Source: Actinomortierella ambigua (Eukaryota; Mortierellomycota; Mortierellomycetes; Mortierellales; Mortierellaceae). Taken from it: a DNA stretch of 33,587 nucleotides. The position numbers and the translations under genes are program-made. The DNA is taken from positions 1 through 33,587 of the forward strand of contig JAAAJB010000388.1 of assembly GCA_016098155.1 (NCBI GenBank), written 5' to 3'. Shown piece after piece: positions 1 to 10,223 of the stretch (position 1 is the first letter of the stretch; every line of letters starts with the position of its first letter). The notes beneath the pieces are model-generated. The model saw only the letters and a program-made list of their open reading frames with translations. It did no database searches and had not been told where the DNA came from.

Positions 1-27
1 GAGAAAAAAAAAAAAAAAAGGGTGCAA

Positions 28-53
28 GGGGGGGGGGGGGGGGGGGGGGGGGG
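28..53 (+). repeat. G26 homopolymer next to an A16 run
   Basis: Twenty-six consecutive G residues follow an A16 run at 4-19. Such a run can form G-quadruplexes and is also a common site of length error or assembly breaks. It lies near the window edge and is not in a recognisable gene. Confidence 0.9.
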
Positions 54-2423
54 AGAGTACCTTTTAAACGACTTGGCGCAGGGATTCTTCTCTTTTCCCT
101 TTTTTTCATGGGAGAGAGAGATGTGGCCATGTGCGCTGGTCATTTTACCTTCTGTTATTCAATTGTATTGGCATTTCAACGTTCTCTCTATTCAACCCCC
201 TTCTCCGATTCAATTGTCGATATAAGGAGATAACGATTTTATAATAACCATCCCGAAAGGACAAAAAAAAAAAAAAAATGCTGCTCCTTCGCTCTCCTCG
301 GATGTGCCAGCAGGCCTTTGCTACTGCTGTTGTCGCCTCTCCTCATCCCTGCTCCCCCGCACTTTTCAACAAAGCTTACATTGTTGTTGTCCATGTCGTC
401 CGAGAGCGCCGGTGCTCTCCTTCCCCCTCCTTGTCCTCTCCTCATGGCTCCAATATCCCACGCTCCCCCCTCCTATTTCAGCAGTGCTCGATAGCATGCA
501 CCACTGAACGATTTCGTTGATGTCTTCGCTTCTCGCGCTGGAAAACAAATCGACTCATCTCCATCCCCAGCGGTGTTGCTCGTCCTTCCGTGTCTTGCCT
601 AGCCACACACCTCGAGTTTACCCACGCTTGGATGCGATGCGTGTTTGAGAACCTTGCCCTTTACCAAAAAAACCCCCCCCTCCTCTTCTCACTACGCGAA
701 ACACCGAACATCGATCAATGTGCTGTGTGGTGTGTGGTGTGGGAAACTATCTAGTGCGGGAGCGATGGCAGAAAAGATCGCAGCGGGGCTATCGCGCCAC
801 TCCTATTGCACCGTCCATCACGGCTTACACAAAAACCGTTGCCAATCGATAACGAATAGTGAGCTTTAATTGAGGGACGCAGTGCCTCACCCTCCCTCAC
901 TTTCTACTTTCCCCTCTTACGTTCTCCCCCCACATTTTCTCCGTTGGGGAGGCAAGTGTGAGAAAGTTGCAAACAAAGAGCCATGCCTCCTTCTCACGCA
1001 CGCTGCCAAGCGAAGAAAAGGGTCGAGACACACTTACTTGTAGCCGTTGCGTGGCAATCTGAGGCAACACTCCAGCAGGGAGAAGAAAACTCTCTGTTGG
1101 GGACATGTGATTGTTTTGGGTGCATCGACTGTAGGTACAAAAAAACCAGAGATGCTCCTTCATCCACAAACAAAAGAAAACAAAACAAACGATAGAGCAA
1201 ACCGAATGACCAAGAAAAAAAATCTCCTACATGCCGCATCTCTCACTCCCCCCCCCTCCTCTCTCTCTCTCTCTTTTGCTTCCACACCAAGCGAGTCTCT
1301 TTTATTTTCAGCGATTGCCCTCCTTTTTTTGCCTGAACACGCTTCACCGCATTTTAATAGAAACACAAGTGGACCAATCCCTCAACGCGTGTCGTATGTA
1401 ATGCTCGCCTCAAAAGAAACTTTCCTATTCTTTCCACCTCAAGGGCAGGCGGAAAAAAGAGGTCACAGGCAACCTTTAGTTTTTCTTCCAACGATCTGTA
1501 GCACCCTTCTCAAGAGTAAGGGCATTTGTACACCATCACACCCATGCCGCATATTTTTAATTGTTTTAGGCCACTGTCACTGTGCCCCCTTCGGATTTCT
1601 TGAGATGCCCAATATCCTTATTTGGCGCTCGAGCTGCTGATTATCAGAAGAGATAATCATATTGAGGACAGTCACGAATAGATGGACGTATGTTGTTGAC
1701 CAACTCTATTCTCAGCGAATCAAACCTGACCACCAATGGCCTGTGCGCAAGCCTCTCTCTGTCATCTTCCCACGGTATATCGCGTGGCACTACAACAATT
1801 TTGTGTTGCGTACTCAACAACATATGGCTTGGTCATCAACATTGGAAGGCACACACACCACGACGCCTACAAATACTCGCGTGCAACAAAAAAAATGGCC
1901 TCGTTCGGCTATCTGCGGATGCTGGATGAGAGAAAGGCATTATCCCGCATTGTGCATGAGAGGAGCCTCTCGGCTGTACCAAAGGAATCCAACTTCCTCC
2001 CACCCCCCCCTCACCCATCACCCCGTGAGCATGTTTCATCAAAATTTGAGATTGTACTTGACACAATCAAGACGTAAATTCCTCGGATGTGTACTTGTCA
2101 AATAGCTAGCAATTGGTCTACAAGACGCGCCAGACGCTGTAGAATACCTCCCTCTCTCTCTGTTTCTCTCTCTCTCTTTCCAACTACAACCTCCCTGACA
2201 CCCCCCTGCATCGGATGAATGCAAGGATATCTCTCTCTTAAAAAAAAAATAACAACGAGACATCCAGTTTCTGGGAACTCCCACGCTTTGGCCAGAAGTT
2301 GGGGATAGAAGAAGGTGGTGCCGATGACATGCCTGACTCATGCTGCAAAGTCGTGGTCCATCAGATCCCTGTTTCCCTCAAAATGGCTTACCCGAGCACG
2401 TCATATTGCCACACAAAAAAGTT

Positions 2424-2505
2424 AAATGCATACACAATGGGTCTATCCCACAAGCTGAGTGTTTAAATGCATACACAATGGGTCTATCCCACAAGCTGAG
2501 TGTTT
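2424..2505 (+). repeat. Perfect 41-bp tandem duplication (two copies)
   Basis: Positions 2424-2464 and 2465-2505 are identical 41-bp units placed head to tail. The unit contains the self-complementary hexamer ATGCAT and the word TGGGTCTATCCCA, an inverted repeat with arms TGGG and CCCA. The absence of any mismatch suggests a recent slippage or duplication event. Confidence 0.9.
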
Positions 2506-2906
2506 AAAAGTACCTGGCTGCTGTTCTTTTTTTGGGCCATTTTCACCAATTAGACAGGGTACTTCGTCTCTCTGGGATTCAAAAAGAGCATAGAGAGAGG
2601 AAAATGAGTGAGCGAGAAGAGGGGTAGGAAGGTGGTCCGCCCCTCCGACCTGCCTAGCATCTCTTCTCCGCCTCCGCCTCTGCCTCCGCCTCCGCCTCTG
2701 TGACAATACGGCGAAAATGAATATGTATCGTGGCGACCATGACGAGTCCACACAACCACATATGAGTTCCCACATGACAGCTAGCTCACCCCTCCTTTGG
2801 AGCCAGGCAGGCGAGAGCGGGCGAGCGTACCGTAGTACATGAAGTACATTTAATGTGGCCGCTCTCACTGTTGATACGCGGATATTGTTCACTAGGCTTG
2901 AAACGT

Positions 2907-2910
<4 letters not shown>

Positions 2911-2949
<39 letters not shown>
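2911..2949 (+). repeat. (GA)n microsatellite
   Basis: A 39-bp uninterrupted GA dinucleotide tract (CT on the minus strand). Related tracts occur at 20150-20184, 22561-22591 and 25587-25601, three of them upstream or downstream of minus-strand genes. Confidence 0.9.
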
Positions 2950-2951
<2 letters not shown>

Positions 2952-4482
2952 GGGGGATAAAGGCTGAAGACATTGTTAACAGCCCTTTGGGCATGGAAAG
3001 GAGAGATGTGCCTATGAGCTGATCGCTACATCTCTCACTCTCCCTCTCTCTCCCTCTCCCTCTCTCTGTGTTAGCACGGGCCAAGCACATCCTTCCAAGC
3101 CTTTTGCACATGGCAAGGGAGCAGTCGTCGTCAAAGAAACGATGTAAGGAAATGCGAGTCACCAACCGCGGGGAAGCCGTGGGAAGTAAATAGAATATGG
3201 TAATTTTTTATTTTAAACTTGCTTTTGTACAAACCGAACGAAGTTTCGATTTCGGTCGCTTTCCAGAAATGGCTCATGTTTTTTTTTTGAGAAAGCCCTC
3301 TCCCTGCCCCCTCCCCCTCGGCAGCAGCTCTCCTACTTTCTCTCTCATGCTCGCTCTGTTTCCTTATCCTCAGCCGATGGTTGCTTGTTCTATCCCTGAG
3401 CTCTCTTACCACTCTTTTTCCCAACTTTTATCCCGCGCACCCCCCTCACCCCCTCCTCACCCCCTTCTTGGCCTCTCCCAGCCGGAAGGACCCGTGGGAT
3501 AAATAATTTTCATGCTGAAATAAAAAGGAAAAAACGTACCCTCGGTGAGGTAATCCCTTGGTTCGAAATCACAAAACCTAACTTCTGGGAACATTTCAAC
3601 CTTCATTCCCACGGCAACAACACAGGAAAGAAACATCGAGGGTTTTGGCCTCCCGAGAAGAAAAGCTTCATCACATGGTTTCCAACCTGTTCGCTTCCCC
3701 TTCCCCTCCTTCCTCCACACATATACATCGCATCATATCACACCAACCACCTCTCTTTCTTCTTTCACTAAAGTGAAAATACAAAGAAGGTTTTAAATAT
3801 ATTGTAGACTCACTAACCAAACAATCTAACGTGCTGTGGTTGGGTAGGACACGAAAGGGCGCGCCCCCGCCCCCCCCCATCCTGCCATCCTATTCGGCTC
3901 ATTCTTTCCATCTTTGATTTCCGCCACAGTTTAGGGCGCGTGATTTGTTTGAGAAGAACAGGAAAAGAACAAGTATGTATGTAGAAGAACAAAAAGAAAG
4001 AAACATCCTTCTCATGTTTTTTTTTGGCGTTCCTATCGAAGCTCTCAAAACTTGAACAGTTTCCCCCACTTCCCCCCAATAAGAATCAACAATGCAAATT
4101 TGTTATTGTACAGTGTGGGAAGTCCAAGAGATAAGAGAAAAAAAAGGAAAGGTCATGCACCCACGCGTGACCCTTTCCAGCTCATTTATTCATTGGATCG
4201 TTGAGGGCGTCAATGTCTTGATTAAAAGGTATGAAGTTTTTTTTTTGGACCCCATGACCACACACACACATACATACCCATGCCCCCTTCTTCGTCATTA
4301 TTGGCTCATGTTGCATTGTGTCGGGCCATTTTTTCAACACTATCGACCACTCTGTCCTTGTCGGGTCGTTTGGGGTTAGGTGTCACAGCAGGGAATCTCT
4401 CCCCCTCCCTCCCTCTCCCTTCCACCCTATCGTCTATTCACACGTCCTCAACAGCCCTGCTCTGTGCAAGAGGCTGTTGGAA

Positions 4483-7400
4483 TCAAACCGTGCTTGATGA
4501 TTTTTGTTGTTGTTGCTGTTGCTGCTCTTGTTGCTGTTGCTGCTGCGACGGTGATAGTTGCAATTGTGGTGGTTGTGCTGGTGCTGGTCGAAGTGGTAGC
4601 AGTGGATGATGATGATGATGATAATGATGGTGATGATGTGGATGATAGGAGGGCAAGGACGCATCCCCACCATGCGTTCGTTCTACGGCCGCAGGGTGCA
4701 CTGGTATCGCGGACGACGGCGATGATGACGACGACGACAGGGATGTTGATGATGACAATGTAGACGACGACAGTCTTGGTAGAGGAAGTGACGGCGGTTG
4801 TCGCTGCTGCTGCTGCTGCTGCTGTTGTGGTGGTGGTGGTGGTGGTTGTTGCTGTTGTTGTTGTTGTTGCGCGATCCGTGGATAGACCCCTGCCTCCGCA
4901 AGAGTATCAGAGCCGGCGACCGTTCGTACAGTGGCAGACGGAAACATACCGGGCACTGTCGCTTCTACCGCATGGGTTGGATGCGCCTGCGGCGACTGCA
5001 CCCCGCAAACTCCGACAGCGACGTTTGACACGGCAAGATTCCGTAAAGGCGACGCCAACGGACTCGAGTCTGCTGGGCTCTTTAGTGGCGGTGCCAACGG
5101 GCGTCCCAAGAGCGACAAGGGAGACGGAGACGAGGAAAGAGGAGGAGGGGGAGGCCGTGAAATGAGAGGCGGTGGTTGTGAATTTGAGGGATTCGACGGT
5201 GGAGGATGTTGTAGTTGTTGCTGTTGCTGTGGTGGTTGCAGAACCGGATGGGGAGCTTGCTGCTGCATCACCATAGCCGAGGCGAGCACGGCTGGCGAAG
5301 TCCCAACCACTACCGCGCCCTGGCTCAAGGGGTGGTGGACTCTAGGTTCGAGATCGGGCGCCGTTGGCGCCATACCGGGTCGTATTGGCGGTCTCAGAGA
5401 AGAAGGGGGCTCCTTTTCCCACTCCATACCGCTGCCCTCACCGCCCGAAGGCGCTTTTGCTAGAGGATGGATGCTCGTCTCCATCTTTGGCGGCGAGATC
5501 GCTGTTTTCACGGACACTGATTCATTCCTGGACAACGACGACGATGCATTCTCCATCCTTACGTCGCGATGTTGCTGCTGCTGGCTGTGAATTCCAAGGC
5601 CGTCTCGATTAACCGCCTTTGCGTCCTCTTTTTTGGCCTTTGATGTGTCCAATGTTGGCGACAAAGGCACCGCCTTTTCTTGTTGTTGTTGCTGTTGCTG
5701 TAGCACCTCCGAAGGTGTTGGGGAGGGAAGGTTGAAGAAGGATTCTTTGAGCTCCTCTTCCCGACGCCTGCGTTCCGCTTCTACTTCTGCTTCCACCTCC
5801 GCCACAGTACGAAATACACTCGGTGGCATGTAATACGATGCCAGGTGCGAGGGTAGTTCACTGGCGGTGGCGGCCAACGCCGTCGGTGGTTGTCGACCTA
5901 CCGGTGAAGGACCAGAGAGAGGACCTCCACCCGTCGAGGATCCTGCTTGGCCACTGATCGTTGGTCTTTTTTCTAGACTCTCGACATCTTGTAATGGGTG
6001 CACACCCGCTGCTGTCGTCGCTGCCCCCAACGGCAGTAGCGGCGGTGGGGCCAAGCCAGCAGGCGGCATAGTAGCACCCATAACCGACGACCGTCGTGAC
6101 GAAGCAACCGTCGTGGTCGTCGATGTTGTCGCGGTCGATGTTGCTGTTGTCATCTTCGTCGTAGGGTTCACCGCCTCCATCCAGCTCCTCTCAAACATCG
6201 AGGTCGTCCGTCGCAATTGCTGATAGTATTTCTTCTTCAGATCCCGTTTGTAATGGTACTCTTCTTGCAGCTCCAACGGAGAAGGAATCGTCATGTTCGC
6301 CGTCGCCATCGAGATCTGCTGAGCCGTCACTGGCGGCGGACTCTGTGTAGCTGGTGGCCCCGCACCAGCACTAGCACCAGCACCAGTACCAACACCAGTG
6401 GCACATGAAGAGGAGGACGACGAGGACGAAATGTCCATTGCTGACGACGAGGGGGTTGGGACGATCATCAACGGCGCAAACGGATGAACGCCGGGAACCA
6501 TGCTTGCACCCAACGGCACCCTTGGGATGCCTGCCATCCCAGCTGGCGCCATCACCCCTCTACCACCACCACCAACAGTTGCATCACGGATGGAGAATAT
6601 CATATTACTTCCAGGTTCGACGGCTGACATGACAGCACCGCCGCCGCTGGTGCTGCGCCACTGACTTGACTGGATGATCATCGGTGCAGGACGTGGGTGA
6701 AGTCCCCGTGGAGCTGCTGCTGCTGCTGTGGACAATGATGGGTGCTGAAGAGGATGAGGAAGCGTTGGTGGAGGTCCCGATGGCGACTCTCTGGAGCCAA
6801 CAGGCATGATATGCGCTGACGGCCAGAAATAGATGGGGCCCGAGGGTTTGGTCGAGGTCGGGTCCTTGAGGTCGCTCTCCTTCACCTTCTCTTCCATGTC
6901 TTTTAGGCTGTCCCTGTGTCGCTTTAGGTTATCAATATCACGACTGATCGTCAACGCATCGACTTTGCTGCCATTGGCATCCTCAACATCCTTGTCCAAC
7001 TTGACCTCTTCCCTCAATGTCGAGGTCGCTGCGTGCGAGCCCTGGACGCTGCCGTCGGACACCGGGCCTGGGGAGACGATGGTGACGGTGTGCGTCCCAG
7101 AGTCGGGTGACGATGGACCAGGTCGGTCAATACACGGTGACACGGTCCGCGAGCGCAACGTCGGGATGGATGTAATGGTTGTCGAGGAGGACTGTGAGCT
7201 CGTGCGCTCTGCTTGGACCACCGACAGGGCTGCACCAGCAGAATGCTCGCGCTCAAAAGATCGTCGGGCACTACTGGCTCGTCGAGATAGAGCAGACCGG
7301 TTACTGGTTTCATTGAGCTCGGCGAGGTACGCGTCGTCAAATTTTGGCATCACCAGATCTATGTCTGAGGCCATGCCAAGGAGGTTGCTGAGATCCGATT

Positions 7401-8517
7401 CTAGTGTGGTGGTAGTGGTGGCGGTGGCGGGTGTGGTGGTTGTATCGCCTTGAGAATTGGTACTACTCTCTTCTTGGCGCATTTCCATGCCCTGTCGTTG
7501 CTGCTGCTGCTGCTGCTGCTGCTGCGGATGTGGCCCATTATCATCCACATCCATTCCCTCTTTTTCGGGCTTCCGATTTGTGCCCAAGAATCCATGACCA
7601 ACTTTCTCTTCCTTTTCTTTCTCCTCCTCTTCATCGTCTTCTTCTTCTTCCAGGCTTTCAGTATCATCCCCACTGGCAATGGCTCCGACCCTTGCTTTTG
7701 ACATTGTTTTGGTGCCTGTTTTGAGTGGGGTTGCAGCCTTTGCAGAGGGTGATGAGGTGGTTCCCTTGGAGTTTGCAGGGGGAGGTCCCATGGTGGTGCT
7801 CTGTGTGGCAAAAGACGACGAAATGGAAAAGGTCGAAGGGCTCGACTTGTTGGTGCCCGATGTCAGACTTGGTGTGGATGAGGTAGTCAAGCTTGTTTGA
7901 GAGCTGCTGTAGCCACTAGATGTCTTTGTACTGGTGTGGCTAAAGTGACTCGCGATCTGGCGCTCGCGGAGGGACTGCATGAGCTCACCGTCGTAGACAT
8001 CGTCATCCACCAGGTCATCGATTCCGAATAGGTCGGGCGCGAGCAGAGGAGAAGGATCCGGTCTGAACTTACGGAATGCTGACCGCAAGGATCGAGGTGT
8101 GCGTGGTGGACGGCTCTGCGATGTGTGGTGCCGGAAAGGGTGGTGCCGTACAGATGAAGAAAAGGAAGACGAGAACTCGGTCGTTCCAAAACCTGTGTCC
8201 AAGGAGCTGTGCCGGCTGCGAGACCGATTGGGGTCCACGGTGGGTTGGAATATACCGAGATGATCCTGGGAGAAAGGGGCACTCGATCGACGGCGCTGGT
8301 GACGATGGTGGTGGTGCCGATGACTAGGGCTGCCGTCGATCTCTTGGGGTGTTTTGGGTATATCGGGGAGCAGCACATTCTTAGAGGTGAGGTCGGTGTC
8401 GGGTGGGAGCACCACAAGGACTTTGGCACCACTTGTTCCGCTGCCCCCAAGGCCCCCACCACCGCTACTGTCACCCTCCCTGTCCTCTGATTTGTTGGAT
8501 GGAACGAGGAGCAGCAT
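4483..8517 (-). CDS. Large disordered Gln/Ser/Pro-rich protein, function unknown
   Basis: An uninterrupted 1344-codon frame with ATG at 8517. I recognise no domain family. The N-terminus (about residues 1-270) is Ser/Thr/Arg-rich with a His run. An acidic Glu/Asp stretch follows near 285-310, and a Q9 run is encoded around 7497-7524. Two segments look structured. One is a basic-aromatic stretch near residues 745-785 (YHYKRDLKKKYYQQL) followed by MFERSWMEAV. The other is a predicted helix near 900-930 with the Glu/Arg-rich word VEAEVEAERRRREEE. The last 350 residues are Pro/Gln/Ser/His-rich with several polyglutamine runs made of mixed CAG and CAA codons. Such composition is common in fungal transcriptional or signalling scaffolds, but that is only inference. 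It is divergent from ELP6, with 429 bp between the two ATGs. Small introns inside low-complexity parts cannot be excluded. Confidence 0.72.
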   Translation of the reverse strand: MLLLVPSNKSEDREGDSSGGGGLGGSGTSGAKVLVVLPPDTDLTSKNVLLPDIPKTPQEIDGSPSHRHHHHRHQRRRSSAPFSQDHLGIFQPTVDPNRSRSRHSSLDTGFGTTEFSSSFSSSVRHHPFRHHTSQSRPPRTPRSLRSAFRKFRPDPSPLLAPDLFGIDDLVDDDVYDGELMQSLRERQIASHFSHTSTKTSSGYSSSQTSLTTSSTPSLTSGTNKSSPSTFSISSSFATQSTTMGPPPANSKGTTSSPSAKAATPLKTGTKTMSKARVGAIASGDDTESLEEEEDDEEEEKEKEEKVGHGFLGTNRKPEKEGMDVDDNGPHPQQQQQQQQQRQGMEMRQEESSTNSQGDTTTTPATATTTTTLESDLSNLLGMASDIDLVMPKFDDAYLAELNETSNRSALSRRASSARRSFEREHSAGAALSVVQAERTSSQSSSTTITSIPTLRSRTVSPCIDRPGPSSPDSGTHTVTIVSPGPVSDGSVQGSHAATSTLREEVKLDKDVEDANGSKVDALTISRDIDNLKRHRDSLKDMEEKVKESDLKDPTSTKPSGPIYFWPSAHIMPVGSRESPSGPPPTLPHPLQHPSLSTAAAAAPRGLHPRPAPMIIQSSQWRSTSGGGAVMSAVEPGSNMIFSIRDATVGGGGRGVMAPAGMAGIPRVPLGASMVPGVHPFAPLMIVPTPSSSAMDISSSSSSSSCATGVGTGAGASAGAGPPATQSPPPVTAQQISMATANMTIPSPLELQEEYHYKRDLKKKYYQQLRRTTSMFERSWMEAVNPTTKMTTATSTATTSTTTTVASSRRSSVMGATMPPAGLAPPPLLPLGAATTAAGVHPLQDVESLEKRPTISGQAGSSTGGGPLSGPSPVGRQPPTALAATASELPSHLASYYMPPSVFRTVAEVEAEVEAERRRREEELKESFFNLPSPTPSEVLQQQQQQQEKAVPLSPTLDTSKAKKEDAKAVNRDGLGIHSQQQQHRDVRMENASSSLSRNESVSVKTAISPPKMETSIHPLAKAPSGGEGSGMEWEKEPPSSLRPPIRPGMAPTAPDLEPRVHHPLSQGAVVVGTSPAVLASAMVMQQQAPHPVLQPPQQQQQLQHPPPSNPSNSQPPPLISRPPPPPLSSSPSPLSLLGRPLAPPLKSPADSSPLASPLRNLAVSNVAVGVCGVQSPQAHPTHAVEATVPGMFPSATVRTVAGSDTLAEAGVYPRIAQQQQQQQQPPPPPPQQQQQQQQRQPPSLPLPRLSSSTLSSSTSLSSSSSSPSSAIPVHPAAVERTHGGDASLPSYHPHHHHHYHHHHHPLLPLRPAPAQPPQLQLSPSQQQQQQEQQQQQQQKSSSTV

Positions 8518-8946
8518 GAAGGAGATCGTATTAACCGTGGGCGTGTTGCAGAAAGAGAAGGCAGGGGCTAGATGACAAAGAGACGACGAAAAGTTGCGTC
8601 AGAGTGCCGCTGCTCCAAAACAGAAAGATGGTTGATCGACTTTTGTACTCTAGAGCGGAAAGCAAAAACTCTCCCCACATACGTTCAGAGTAAGGTGGCA
8701 GTTAGACCACTGTCAACACTGGTTGAGAAGAAGATAAACACGGAGGAGTCGCTGAGAACAGAGGGGAAACGTGGTTGGCAAAGGTGGATCGAATCAGAAA
8801 TTGAAATGAGTTGCATGGTTCTCATGCAGGTGACCATAGTAAGGAGACACCGGCCGTTGCTCCCTTGAGGGCCTGTTGCAGCAGTGCGAGCTGGAATTCC
8901 CCAATAGCTATGCAATAAATGCGCAAAAGGGACCATACCCAGCATT
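8518..8946. promoter_or_regulatory. Shared divergent promoter region
   Basis: This 429-bp gap separates the ATG of the minus-strand Gln-rich gene (8517) from the first in-frame ATG of ELP6 (8947). Both genes must take their core promoters from it or from each other's leaders. I see no clear TATA box. A CCAAT pentamer lies in the segment CCCCAATAGC near 8900. No small gene was found here. Confidence 0.5.
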
Positions 8947-10150
8947 ATGCGTATTGTCCGAAACACCGTTTTAACTTTTTTATGCACAATTATGAGTCGA
9001 GCCGTTGCCACCAACTACGTGATTTACGGCAAAGCCTCCAACTTTGAACGCGATCTCTTCTCCCCTCATTACAATCACACACTCGCCATGGGCTACCCTT
9101 CCTTGCAACCGCACCTACCAGCATCTCATGCGCCTCTGCTGCCACCTGGAATCCATCTGTCCATCACAGACACCCAGGCCTCTGATGCCAACTTTTTGCT
9201 GCATCACTTCATTTCGACCTATGTCAAAGCTGACCAGCCTGTCGTCTTAGTGGGCCTGGCGGGAATCTTGAACCACTATACCCTAGTTGGCAGGAAGCTG
9301 GTGAGTTGACAGCATTTCAAGAGGCTGTCTTGAGAGTGATCACGACTCCTGAGCTGTACTTTTGTTCTTAACACATTTATGCGCTTACTTTGCGATATAG
9401 GGCGTCAACTTGACTACAGCAAAGACAAAGGGCATTTTCCACTTTGTGGACGGTCTGACACAGCTGACAGACTACTCTGCCCCCAACAAAGACTTTGTCA
9501 AACCAACAACAACAACGACAACGACAACAGCACAGCCACAGCAAGTAACGCTGCAGTACAGCCCCAACCTCAAGGATATTTACAAGACGATCGAGGATTT
9601 GGTCCGCAGCATCCAGGCAACATCAGTGAAGCAACTCTGCCTAATCTTGGATGACGTATCGATCCTCCTCAACTGTGGATGGCCGTGTCGGGATGTGCTT
9701 GCGCTGATTCGATATCTAAAGTTGCTTTGTGAAGAGGTAATGAGAGTTTCTACGAGATAATGACAATCACCCTCCTTTGTCATTTTCTTCTCTGTTGCTA
9801 CTAGATAACTTACTACTTCTCATCATGCCACACACACGTCATAGGTTAATGGATCGCTGGTCACACTCATTCACGCCGATGCTGTCATGGCGGATGAAGT
9901 CGACCAGGATGGATTGGTCAAGGGTGTGTTGTACGAGGCCGACTACATTATCGACGTGCGCGGCCTGGACAGTGGAGGATCGCGCGATGTCCACGGCCAA
10001 ATCTCCATGCTCCGTGGACCAGGGTTCCTGAGGCGGCTACGTGCTGGGCAGGTGAAGGAACACGAGTGGCCTGCTGTCACGCTGCACTACAAAGTGCTGG
10101 ACAACAATGTCGATATTTTTGCAAAGGGATTCTCTTCTGGTGTTTTGTAA
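8947..10150 (+). CDS. ELP6: Elongator complex subunit Elp6
   Basis: Elp6 is a RecA-fold, ATP-binding-like subunit of the Elp456 ring of Elongator, which modifies wobble uridines of cytoplasmic tRNAs. Exons are 8947-9300, 9401-9736 and 9845-10150; introns of 100 and 108 bp have GT-AG ends and both keep phase 0, giving 331 residues. Family signatures are VVLVGLAGILNHYTLVGRKL joined across intron 1 to GVNLTTAK, then HFVDGL, CLILDDVSILLNCG, LVTLIHAD, RDVHGQISML and the C-terminal HYKVLDNNVDIFAKGFSSGVL block, which ends as Elp6 proteins do. A Thr run (about eight) in exon 2 is a local insertion. Start: an in-frame ATG at 9088 sits in a strong context (gccATGG) and gives a family-typical N-terminus, so the 47 residues from 8947 may be leader. 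It is convergent with ASH2. Confidence 0.93.
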
Positions 10151-10223
10151 GAAAATACATCCACTAGCCACTCCTCTAATGGCGATTAAATTACAATGCG
10201 TGTATTTTTTTTTTACTGTTGAA

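Larger units (their letters stand above)
1..4482. other. Gene-poor intergenic region
   Basis: I see no supportable gene in these 4.5 kb. Open frames are short, overlap in several phases and run through simple sequence. The stretch holds an A16 run (4-19), a G26 run (28-53), scattered CT and C tracts, a perfect 41-bp tandem duplication and a long GA tract. The best small open frame is on the plus strand at 1895-2077 (61 codons), starting Met-Ala-Ser-Phe-Gly and including a charged segment. It overlaps two other open phases and contains a poly-Pro run made by a C tract, so I do not call it. The right end is the 3' flank of the Gln-rich gene on the minus strand. Confidence 0.6.

Noticed and set aside
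2443..3165. 240-codon minus-strand frame
   Set aside because: It crosses the 41-bp duplication, the GA tract and an Arg-rich microsatellite; no protein-like segment remains.
3550..3580. GGTTCGAAATC word resembling a tRNA B box
   Set aside because: No matching A box, acceptor stem or cloverleaf around it.
5000..8000. Several long plus-strand frames such as 4931-5590 and 6833-7453
   Set aside because: They are complements of the stop-poor, repeat-rich minus-strand gene and consist of shadow Cys, Val or Leu runs.
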